A stretch of 64,000 nt of DNA from Rhodobacterales bacterium HKCCE3408 (GTDB taxonomy: Bacteria > Pseudomonadota > Alphaproteobacteria > Rhodobacterales > Rhodobacteraceae): positions 1 to 64,000 of the forward strand of contig WVSN01000004.1 in assembly GCA_015689705.1 (NCBI GenBank), written 5' to 3'. Below the pieces are notes generated by a model. It searched no databases, had not been told where the DNA came from, and saw only the letters and a program-made list of their open reading frames with translations. Below are positions 42,490 through 49,460 of this stretch, in pieces. Position numbers and translations under genes: made by a program. How positions within the stretch are numbered: position 1 is the stretch's first letter; each line of letters starts with the position of its first letter.

Positions 42490-43440
42490 TTGCGTCCAGA
42501 GGATCCCATCCAGCGCGCGCCAAGCGTCTCCGCCGCGCATCCGGCGACCCCCTGGCTCGGCCTGTCCCGCAAAGACTGCTTCTTCGAGGATGACGCAACA
42601 CGCGCGCTTCTTGCGCGGGCCGCCGATTATGTCCGCGCCGGGGTCTGCGTGAACCTCTCGGGCGCCGCCGGGCTCGGCAAGACGACGCTGGCGCTCCGCA
42701 TCGCCGAGGAGATCGGGCGCCCGGTCTCGCTGATGACGGGAAACGAGTGGCTGACGACCCGGGATTTCGTCGGCCGCGAGGTGGGCCAGACGGAACGCAC
42801 CGTCGTCGACAAATACGTCCAGTCCGTCCGCCGCACCGAAACCGAAAGCCGCGCGGACTGGCGGTCGGCCATCCTCGCCGTCTCGATGACGCGCGGCTAC
42901 ACGCTGGTCTACGACGAATTCACCCGCGCCTCGCCCGAGGCCAATTCGGCGCTTCTGTCGGTCCTCGAAGAGGGCATCCTGGTCGCCACCGACCGGGCGA
43001 GCGACCGCAGCTACATCGCCGCGCATCCCGATTTCCGCATCATCCTGACCTCGAACCCGCATGACTATGCCGGCGTCAAATCCGCGCCCGACGCGCTGAT
43101 GGACCGGGTCGTGACCATCCCGCTCGAAGAACCGCCGGCCGACCGGCTCGCCGGAATCGTGGCGCTCCGCACGGGGATCGACCCGGAGACCGCCGGCCGC
43201 ATCGCCCGGCTCGTCCTCGGCCTGCCCGCCGGTCCGGGCGATCGCGGGCCCGGCGTCTCGGCCCTGCGCAGCGCCGTCCTGATCGGGCGCATCGCGGCCC
43301 ATCGCGTCCGGTCCGGGGCACTCGACGATGCCGATCTGGCCACCATTGCGCGGGACGTTCTGGCCGGCCGCGGCATCGCGGCGGATCCGGGCCGCATCGC
43401 CACCCTGCTGTCGCCCGCCACACCGGAGAACCGCCGATGA
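42490..43440 (+). CDS. gvpN: gas vesicle protein GvpN
   Basis: AAA-type ATPase of the MoxR/NorQ class needed for gas vesicle growth, 316 residues. Walker A SGAAGLGKTT (about 57-66), GNEWLTTRDFVGRE with the GvpN-typical spacing, Walker B TLVYDEFTR and sensor ILTSNPHDYAG. TTG start supported by AAAGGAAG upstream. First gene of the plus-strand gas vesicle operon, 75 bases after the ligase stop. Overlaps the next gene by 4 bases. Confidence 0.95.
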   Translation: MRPEDPIQRAPSVSAAHPATPWLGLSRKDCFFEDDATRALLARAADYVRAGVCVNLSGAAGLGKTTLALRIAEEIGRPVSLMTGNEWLTTRDFVGREVGQTERTVVDKYVQSVRRTETESRADWRSAILAVSMTRGYTLVYDEFTRASPEANSALLSVLEEGILVATDRASDRSYIAAHPDFRIILTSNPHDYAGVKSAPDALMDRVVTIPLEEPPADRLAGIVALRTGIDPETAGRIARLVLGLPAGPGDRGPGVSALRSAVLIGRIAAHRVRSGALDDADLATIARDVLAGRGIAADPGRIATLLSPATPENRR

Positions 43441-43661
43441 AACGCCCGCGCATCACCATGCCGAAGCGTCCGCGCTCGATCTCGGGCGCCGTGGCCCGCA
43501 GCCGGAAAGAGGCCGCGATTCAGCTCGTCCGGGTCGAATTCGACGCCTCGCGCCTGGAAATGGCGGCCGACCAGGCCGAAAGCCGGGCCGAGACGCATCG
43601 CCGTGAACTGGACCACCTGAACCGCCGCCGCAAGCGCCTTCTCGGCCGGCTGAAAGGATAG
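43437..43661 (+). CDS. small basic protein of the gas vesicle operon
   Basis: 74 residues, strongly basic at both ends with a predicted helix (about residues 28-66, VRVEFDASRLEMAADQAES). It could be a coiled-coil or nucleic-acid-binding helper. Coupled to gvpN and 5 bases before gvpO. No gvp family recognised. Confidence 0.72.
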   Translation: MKRPRITMPKRPRSISGAVARSRKEAAIQLVRVEFDASRLEMAADQAESRAETHRRELDHLNRRRKRLLGRLKG

Positions 43662-43666
43662 CTCCG

Positions 43667-43972
43667 ATGGACCAGCCGAAGACGACCGAGTTTTCGCAGG
43701 CAAAGTCCCGCGGCCTGTCGATGGCCGCCGCGGTCAAGCTCGCCCGGTCCGAGATCCGCACCGTCTCGGACCAGCCCGTCGACGCCGTCTCGCGCTGCGA
43801 CCGCGCGCCCGATGGCGGCTGGATCGTCGGCCTCGACCTGATCGAAAGCCCCGCGCGCATGGGCGAAAACGACCTGCTCGCCGGTTACGAACTGCGCATC
43901 GACCCCGACGGCGCGGTGCTCGCCGTCGAACGCACCGGCCGCTACCGGCGCGAGGACGGGCGCGACCGATGA
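43667..43972 (+). CDS. gvpO: gas vesicle protein GvpO
   Basis: 101 residues. The GvpO domain is seen in VDAVSRCDRAPDGGWIVGLDLIESPA and DLLAGYELRIDPDGAVLAVERTGRY. GvpO is required for vesicle formation in some organisms, acting in assembly or regulation. Overlaps gvpJ by 4 bases. Confidence 0.9.
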   Translation: MDQPKTTEFSQAKSRGLSMAAAVKLARSEIRTVSDQPVDAVSRCDRAPDGGWIVGLDLIESPARMGENDLLAGYELRIDPDGAVLAVERTGRYRREDGRDR

Positions 43973-44289
43973 CACTCGACATCCGCAGCCCGATCCAGGG
44001 CGAAGGCCTCGCCGACGTGCTGGAGCGGATCCTCGACAAGGGGGTCGTCATCGCCGGCGACGTGTCGATCTCGCTTGTCGGGATCGAGCTTCTGACGATC
44101 CGCCTGCGGCTGCTGATCGCGACGGTCGACAAGGCGAAGGAGCTCGGAATCAACTGGTGGGAGAGCGATCCCCGCCTGACCACGCGCGCCGCCGCGCTCG
44201 AGGACGAGAATGCCGATCTGACCCGCCGCCTGTCCGAGATGGAGCGGCAGCTCGAGACGCTGATGGCGAAGGAGGCCAGCACCGCATGA
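43969..44289 (+). CDS. gvpJ: gas vesicle protein GvpJ (GvpA family minor shell protein)
   Basis: 106 residues. The first 60 residues share the GvpA core ([40 protein letters not shown]), then WWESDP and a C-terminal coiled coil (about 75-102) not found in GvpA. This is the usual GvpJ plan, a minor component thought to act at vesicle initiation or tips. Overlaps gvpH by 4 bases. Confidence 0.92.
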   Translation: MTLDIRSPIQGEGLADVLERILDKGVVIAGDVSISLVGIELLTIRLRLLIATVDKAKELGINWWESDPRLTTRAAALEDENADLTRRLSEMERQLETLMAKEASTA

Positions 44290-44807
44290 CGAAGGACCCG
44301 AAATCGCGCCTCGGAGAGGCCGCGGCCGAGATTGATCTGCGCCTCGGCGGGCTGCTCGGCCAGCTCGGGTCGGCCCTGTCCGAGGCGCTTTCCACGCTCG
44401 AGGACCAGGGCGAGGTGCGCCGCGAGACCACCTTCGACAGCGACCGCGGCCCGGTCCGCGCCAGCGCCGGCATCCGCATCCGGACGGTCGGCGGAACAGC
44501 GCACGCGCCGGAGGGTCCGGCCCATCCCGGCCGCCGCCGCACCGACCCCAAGCCGCCGCCGCGTCCCATCGATGCGACCATCCTCCGCGACGAAACCGGA
44601 TGGCGGCTGATCGCCGACCTGCCCGGTATCCCGCGCGACGACCTGACGCTTGAAACCGAGGCGGGTGAGCTGGTGATCCGCGCCGCTGGCCGCGGCCGCC
44701 GCTACGCGGGCCGCTTCCCGCTGCCCGACGGCGTCGCGGCAGAGGACCTCACCGTCTCGATGCAGGATGGCCTCCTCGAACTCCGCCATGGCGGGGCGCG
44801 CGAATGA
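44286..44807 (+). CDS. gvpH: gas vesicle protein GvpH, Hsp20-like
   Basis: 173 residues. Helical N terminus (LGEAAAEIDLRLGGLLGQLG), a basic Pro-rich linker (about 70-95), and a C-terminal alpha-crystallin-like domain (WRLIADLPGIPRDDLTLETEAGELVIRA). GvpH proteins are Hsp20-like chaperones for shell proteins. Coupled at both ends by 4-base overlaps. The frame is open upstream inside gvpJ, but the ATG at 44286 fits the operon pattern. Confidence 0.85.
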   Translation: MTKDPKSRLGEAAAEIDLRLGGLLGQLGSALSEALSTLEDQGEVRRETTFDSDRGPVRASAGIRIRTVGGTAHAPEGPAHPGRRRTDPKPPPRPIDATILRDETGWRLIADLPGIPRDDLTLETEAGELVIRAAGRGRRYAGRFPLPDGVAAEDLTVSMQDGLLELRHGGARE

Positions 44808-45565
44808 TCTACCTCTACGGCCTGCTTCGCGCCACGGCGCCGCCCGCGCTCGACGAGCTTGCCGGGGTCAGCGGCTCGGTCGCGGCCACGCAGCTCGCCA
44901 CGGGCTGGCTGATCCACGGCGCCGCGACCGAGGCGGAGATCCTGCCGAAACGCCGCCATCTCCTCGCGCATACCCGCGTGCTCGAGACAGTGATGCAGGC
45001 CGGAACGCTTCTGCCGATGCGCTTCGGCCTGATCGCGCGGGACGTGGATGAGATCGCGACGCTGATCGCCGCGCGCGAGACCGAGATCGCGGCGCGGCTC
45101 GCCGCACTCGACGGCCGGGTCGAGGCCGGGCTGCGCATCGCGTTTCCGCGCGACGCCGCGCTCGCCGCCACGCTGGCCGACGACCCGCGCCTCGCCCGCG
45201 AACACCAGCGGCTCGCCGCGCTGACCCGCCCTCCGCATTTCGAACTGGCCGAATTCGGGCGGCGTCTCGCCGAAGCGCTCGACGCCCGCCGCACGGCCGC
45301 GCAGAAGGCGCTCCTCGCCGGGCTGGCCGACACCTGGGACGACCATATCCTGAAGCCGCCCGAGAGCGACGTGCAGGTCCTTTGCGCCGAATGCCTTGTC
45401 GCGCGGGACGCACTGGACGCGACCGCCGCGCGGGCCGAGGAGGCCGCGCGCCGTATCGCCGGTTTCGCCGGCGGGGCGGAGCCGGAGGTGCGCCTCGTCG
45501 GCCCCGTCCCGCCGTTCCACTTCGTCGATCTCGCGCTTGCGCCCGCAGATCCGGTCGGGGCCTGA
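44804..45565 (+). CDS. GvpL/GvpF family gas vesicle protein (copy 1)
   Basis: 253 residues. N-terminal MIYLYGLLRA, the family motif AGTLLPMRFGLIARD, a long central helix region, and C-terminal VRLVGPVPPFHFVDL. This is the best-conserved of four F/L-like proteins in the operon. GvpF and GvpL interact with GvpA during nucleation. Whether it is F or L cannot be settled from sequence. Confidence 0.92.
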   Translation: MIYLYGLLRATAPPALDELAGVSGSVAATQLATGWLIHGAATEAEILPKRRHLLAHTRVLETVMQAGTLLPMRFGLIARDVDEIATLIAARETEIAARLAALDGRVEAGLRIAFPRDAALAATLADDPRLAREHQRLAALTRPPHFELAEFGRRLAEALDARRTAAQKALLAGLADTWDDHILKPPESDVQVLCAECLVARDALDATAARAEEAARRIAGFAGGAEPEVRLVGPVPPFHFVDLALAPADPVGA

Positions 45566-45566
45566 C

Positions 45567-45800
45567 ATGGGCATCCTGTCGAGCCTCCTCCTGGCCCCGG
45601 TGAAACTGCCCGCGACCGGCACGATCTGGCTCGCCCGGAAACTGGCCCAAACGGCGGAAGCCGAACGCAACAACCCCGCCGCCCTGCGCGCCACCCTGGC
45701 CGAGGCCGAGCGCCTGCTCCTCGCCGAAGAGATGACCGAAGACGAGTACGACGCGATCGAGACCGACATCCTGACGCGGCTGAAAGGGTGCGGCGGATGA
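45567..45800 (+). CDS. gvpG: gas vesicle protein GvpG
   Basis: 77 residues with the GvpG plan: MGILSSLLLAPVKLPATGTIWLARK hydrophobic start, then a helix and EEMTEDEYDAIETDILTRL at the end. Assembly accessory protein. ATG 1 base after the F/L stop; its stop overlaps the next small frame. Confidence 0.92.
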   Translation: MGILSSLLLAPVKLPATGTIWLARKLAQTAEAERNNPAALRATLAEAERLLLAEEMTEDEYDAIETDILTRLKGCGG

Positions 45801-46000
45801 CTTCTCGCAGCTCCGACCTTCCCGGGCGTCGCGCCGAAGCCGGTCCGTCGTGTGAAGCCGTCCTCCTCCTTCGGACACCCCCCGGCGCGGCGCAAAGTCC
45901 CGAGGTCACGGGCCCCCCGCACGTCGCGTCCTTCACCGACCCGACGGTCTCCGGACGACCGCCGCGCGCCAGTTTCTCCAGCCCGGAGCCCGCATCATGA
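45797..46000 (+). CDS. possible small Pro/Ser-rich protein between gvpG and gvpF/L
   Basis: 67 codons joined by ATGA overlaps on both sides, as for most genes here, which is the main reason to list it. The protein is low-complexity Pro/Ser/Ala/Arg with no recognisable domain and weaker codon bias than its neighbours. It may be a spacer translated only to couple the flanking genes, or non-coding. Confidence 0.35.
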   Translation: MTSRSSDLPGRRAEAGPSCEAVLLLRTPPGAAQSPEVTGPPHVASFTDPTVSGRPPRASFSSPEPAS

Positions 46001-46887
46001 CCCGCCGTGCCTGTCTCGCCATCCTCACCGACGCGCTGCCGCCCGATCTGCCGGATCTCGTCGCGGTGACCGAAGGCGCGTATACCGCGCTTCTCGGCCC
46101 GCGCCCGCCGCGGCTGCAGCTTACCCGCCGCGCGGTCCTGCGCAGCGCCGCCGCCCGGCTGTCGCAGCTCGAGGCGCTGATGGGCAAAGGCACTCTCCTG
46201 CCGGCCCTGCCCGACTCGACCCTGACCGAAGCCGAGGCCCGGCTCGCCCTCCGCGCCAACACCGCGATCCTCGACCGGGTGGCCGATCTGCTGCGCGGCC
46301 GGGTCCAGTACCAGCTGCGGATCGGATGGGACGCCGAGGCGGCGCTCGACCGGTTCGCCCGCGGCCCGATCGGCCCGGCCAGCTGCGCCGAACAGCTCGC
46401 CGCCCGGTTCCAGCTCTGGGTCGAGGAGCGGATGACCGGCATCGCGCCCGAAACCCTGGCCCTGCCGGTCGCGGAGGATCTGGTGGTCAACCGCGCGCTG
46501 CTCGTCCCGGCCGGGGCAGGCCCGATGCTCGACCACGCGCTCGACGCCATCGACGATCTCTGGAGCGACGGATTGAGGATTTCGCTCGTCGGGCCGACGC
46601 CGGGCATGTCCTTTGCCAGCCTCGCTATCCGCCCGCTCGGGCCCGACGTCGTGGCCGAGGCGGTCAGCCGGCTAGGCATCACGCCCGGCGCCGATGCCAA
46701 CGAGATCCGATCCGCCCGGCGGCGCAGGCTGCTGGCCGACGGAGCGGAGGCCGGTCCGCAGATCACCCGCGCGGCCGATGTTGCGGGGCTCGCCGCCGCC
46801 GCCGGGTGGCCGGCGGGTTCGCTCCCCGAAATCCACGTCTGGTCCGAGGGCCGCGCCGCATCGGATCGGTTGCGGGGCGCGGCATGA
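45997..46887 (+). CDS. GvpL/GvpF family gas vesicle protein (copy 2)
   Basis: 296 residues, divergent. The family elements are a LEALMGKGTLLPALPDS counterpart of the LLPMRFG region, DLLRGRVQYQLRIGWD, and ISLVGPTPGMSFASLAI. A C-terminal extension (about 215-296) with ADANEIRSARRRRLLA resembles a small helical add-on. Overlaps neighbours by 4 bases at both ends. Confidence 0.85.
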   Translation: MTRRACLAILTDALPPDLPDLVAVTEGAYTALLGPRPPRLQLTRRAVLRSAAARLSQLEALMGKGTLLPALPDSTLTEAEARLALRANTAILDRVADLLRGRVQYQLRIGWDAEAALDRFARGPIGPASCAEQLAARFQLWVEERMTGIAPETLALPVAEDLVVNRALLVPAGAGPMLDHALDAIDDLWSDGLRISLVGPTPGMSFASLAIRPLGPDVVAEAVSRLGITPGADANEIRSARRRRLLADGAEAGPQITRAADVAGLAAAAGWPAGSLPEIHVWSEGRAASDRLRGAA

Positions 46888-47573
46888 CCACCCTGATGCT
46901 CGCCGGGATCGTCCCTCCCGGGACGCCGTGGCCGGATGGCGCGCCGCCGCATGAGCGCCTCGAGGCAGAACCGGGCCTCGCCCTCGCACTGCCGGTGCCG
47001 GAGGACGCGGACTGGACCGGGGAAGCGACGACGATCGCCCTGGCCGAGGCGCAGCACGGTCTGCTCTGCCGCTACGCGGCCGCCGGGGACGTGCTGCCCG
47101 TGGCCCTCGGCGCCGTCTTCTCGGGCCGGGCCGCCCTCGCGGCCCATCTGTCGTCCGAGGCCGAGCAAATCGCCGGCCAGGCGCGGCTTTTGTCGGGCCG
47201 GGTGGAATACATGCTGACGATCGACATTGTGGCCGAAACTGGCTCCGGACCGGCGGCAAGTGGCGGGCGCGACCACCTCAGACGCCGCCGCGCCGCGCGC
47301 GACCGGCGGAAAGACCGCGGCGCCGCGCGCAAACGCTTCGTCGACGGGATTGCCCGCCGCCTGTCGGACCAGGCACTCGGCCTCCGGGTGCGGCCCGGAC
47401 GTGGGGCCGGGCGACTTGCGACGATCGATCTGCTCCTCCCGCGCGGCGGCCTCGACGCGATCAGCCTCGCGGTCGAGGCGATACTGGACGACGCGCAAGA
47501 TCTCGGACTCTGCCTCACGCTGACAGGCCCCTGTCCGGCCTTCTCCTTTCTCGAGCGGCCCGCCGATGGCTGA
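46884..47573 (+). CDS. GvpL/GvpF family gas vesicle protein (copy 3)
   Basis: 229 residues. N-terminal half with LLCRYAAAGDVLPVALGAVFSG in place of the LLPMRFG motif, a middle stretch very rich in Arg/Lys (HLRRRRAARDRRKDRGAARK), and C-terminal LCLTLTGPCPAFSFL. Start ATG overlaps copy 2. Its stop lies 8 bases inside the following GvpA-like gene. Confidence 0.82.
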   Translation: MTTLMLAGIVPPGTPWPDGAPPHERLEAEPGLALALPVPEDADWTGEATTIALAEAQHGLLCRYAAAGDVLPVALGAVFSGRAALAAHLSSEAEQIAGQARLLSGRVEYMLTIDIVAETGSGPAASGGRDHLRRRRAARDRRKDRGAARKRFVDGIARRLSDQALGLRVRPGRGAGRLATIDLLLPRGGLDAISLAVEAILDDAQDLGLCLTLTGPCPAFSFLERPADG

Positions 47574-47787
47574 GCCCACGTTCGACCTCCAGTTCGCCAG
47601 CAGCGAGGACGTGCTGACCGGACAGGACAATCGGCTTGTCGACGTGGTCGACTCGCTTCTCGATCATGGTGTGGTCCTGCGCGGAGAGATCTGGCTGACG
47701 GTCGCCGATATCGACCTCGTATTCCTCGGGCTCGACCTCGTCCTCGCCAGTCCCGACCGGATGGCGGCGGATCGGGGGGCCGGGTGA
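47566..47787 (+). CDS. GvpA/J/S family small gas vesicle protein
   Basis: 73 residues. The shell-family core is clear: LVDVVDSLLDHGVVLRGEIW followed by LTVADIDLVFLGLDLVLASPDRM. It differs from GvpA in the second half (VADIDLVFLGL) and matches the type often annotated GvpS or GvpA-like. Likely a minor structural component. Overlaps flanking genes at both ends. Confidence 0.85.
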   Translation: MAEPTFDLQFASSEDVLTGQDNRLVDVVDSLLDHGVVLRGEIWLTVADIDLVFLGLDLVLASPDRMAADRGAG

Positions 47788-48350
47788 TCGCGCTCGGCAT
47801 CACCCGGGCCGGTGCGGAGGCGCCGGGGCCCTGCCGGACGGCGGATGCCGGGCCGTTCGCCCTCCTCCTTGCGCACGCGACGGACGCCGCGTCGCCCCGC
47901 GACCGGCTTGCCCTTCAGATCCGGGCGGCCCGAATCCTGCCCGCCCTTCTGCCTTTCGCACCGCGGCGGGCGGTCGATCCGGGCGACGCTCGAAACTGGG
48001 CCCAACTTCAGGAGTCCGCCGTGCTCGCCGCGCTCAACCGGCTCGCGGGAACCTGCCAGATGACGCTCGATCTTCGTCACGATCTGCCGGCACCTGCGCA
48101 GCCGGGCGCGTGGCTGCGGCATCGCGCCGTGCCGGACCGCGCTCGGGCGGCACTGGCTCGCCTGCCCGCCCTTCGCGATGTGCGTCTCGGCTCCGGAGGC
48201 CGGATCGATCTTCTCGTGCCGAGCGCGCCCGAACGCGATCTTGCCGGCGGCATTGCCGATTGCCTCGCCACCGCGCTGCCGCCCGGATGGTCGGGACGAT
48301 TGACCGGGCCCTGGGCGCCGTCGGCATTCGTCGGACTCGGGACACCATGA
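47784..48350 (+). CDS. degenerate GvpL/GvpF-like protein (copy 4)
   Basis: 188 residues, GTG start. Weak but ordered resemblance to GvpF/L: RILPALLPFAP at the LLPMRFG position, a helical segment with WAQLQESAVLAALNRL, and LTGPWAPSAFVGL at the C terminus, the typical F/L ending. It lacks about 60 residues of the usual middle. Function presumed in assembly by position. Confidence 0.65.
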   Translation: MIALGITRAGAEAPGPCRTADAGPFALLLAHATDAASPRDRLALQIRAARILPALLPFAPRRAVDPGDARNWAQLQESAVLAALNRLAGTCQMTLDLRHDLPAPAQPGAWLRHRAVPDRARAALARLPALRDVRLGSGGRIDLLVPSAPERDLAGGIADCLATALPPGWSGRLTGPWAPSAFVGLGTP

Positions 48351-48688
48351 CCGGGCCGTTCGCCGAAGACCTTCAGCTCGAGGCCCGCGACATCGCGCGC
48401 CTTCTGTCCGGCGCTGGCGGCGAGAGCGGGCGGTTGCGCCTCGATCCCGAGACGATCGAATCCGATCTCGCGCGCATCGTCCTGGGCCTGATGGAGTTTC
48501 TCCGTCAGCTGATGGAGCTGCAGGCGATCCGGCGGATGGAAAACGGCAGCCTGACCGAGGCGGAGGAGGACCGGCTTGGCGAAACGCTGATGCGGGCCGA
48601 AGCCGCCATCGGCAAGCTCGCCGATCAGTTCGGCCTGTCCCCTGCAGATCTTTCGCTCGATCTCGGGCCGCTCGGCCGCACGATCTGA
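48347..48688 (+). CDS. gvpK: gas vesicle protein GvpK
   Basis: 113 residues. Family features: RLRLDPETIESDLARIVLGL, MEFLRQLMELQAIRRMENG and SLTEAEEDRLGETLMRAEA. Accessory protein required for assembly. Last gene of the plus-strand operon; ATG overlaps the preceding gene. Confidence 0.93.
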   Translation: MTGPFAEDLQLEARDIARLLSGAGGESGRLRLDPETIESDLARIVLGLMEFLRQLMELQAIRRMENGSLTEAEEDRLGETLMRAEAAIGKLADQFGLSPADLSLDLGPLGRTI

Positions 48689-49108
48689 GCCGGAGCGAGG
48701 GCTGGCCGCGACCCGCTGGCGGTATCGTGACGCGGCATTTCGCACAGGCTCGAAACCGGATTGGAGTGGCGCCCTGCCAGGTCGAACTGCGTATCTTGAG
48801 GGCCACCAACAGGGTCCGATGCGTGCGGGGCGTGTCTTCTCGGTCCGGCCGCGCTTTTCCGGGTACAGCGTTCATCGGCTTGGCCGGCCCCAAGGCCACT
48901 ATGCCCCATCACCCTCGTCGAGATGGCGCGCCGATCAGAACACCTGCTCGGCTGCTCAAGCGCATGCATGACGCACGACCGACGGAAGTTTCCAGACCCG
49001 GATTCCGGATCGCCGAGCCGCCGGATGGCGGAGGAGATCGTCCGACGGGCACGTTAGATGGCCCCGAACGCTCCTCCACCACTCCGCAGCGGCCGACGGT
49101 CGGCGGCG
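48689..49108. other. intergenic region between convergent gvpK and gvpA
   Basis: 420 bases. No convincing gene, terminator hairpin or repeat was recognised. A plus-strand open frame from 48727 into gvpA has no family resemblance and a composition like translated non-coding DNA. Confidence 0.5.
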
Positions 49109-49321
49109 TCAGGCCGCGGCGGGATCGACTGTGAGGCCGACCGCTTCGGCGTATTTGAGCCAGCTCTCGATCGAGGCGACGACGACGCGCAGCTCGATGG
49201 CGATCAGCTCGATCCCGACGAGGGACACCCGGACGAAGGCGTCGACGACGACACCCTTGTCGAGGATCCGGTCGACGACTTCCGCGATGGACGCGGATGC
49301 AACGCTTTTCTCGATTGCCAT
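49109..49321 (-). CDS. gvpA: gas vesicle major structural protein GvpA
   Basis: 70 residues, normal for GvpA, the repeating shell subunit. Core seen: [40 protein letters not shown] and [13 protein letters not shown]. The ATG at 49321 has AAGGGAAAG upstream; an in-frame extension to 49378 is unlike GvpA. It is on the opposite strand to all other gvp genes, so shell protein and assembly factors can be expressed independently. Only one copy is in the window. Confidence 0.95.
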   Translation of the reverse strand: MAIEKSVASASIAEVVDRILDKGVVVDAFVRVSLVGIELIAIELRVVVASIESWLKYAEAVGLTVDPAAA

Positions 49322-49460
49322 GATCTTTCCCTTGCAGATGACGATGTGTATCGGCCGCCTCGACGGCTCGGCCCACATAAAGCACCGGATGTTAAGGTTG
49401 AGTTGTCGGAACCGGCCGCGGAGCCGGCAAAGCCCGGCGCATTCGAGTCAAATTGCCGGT

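Noticed and set aside
48727-49134. 135-codon plus-strand frame after gvpK
   Set aside because: No ribosome site, no family resemblance and composition like translated spacer; it also runs into gvpA on the other strand.
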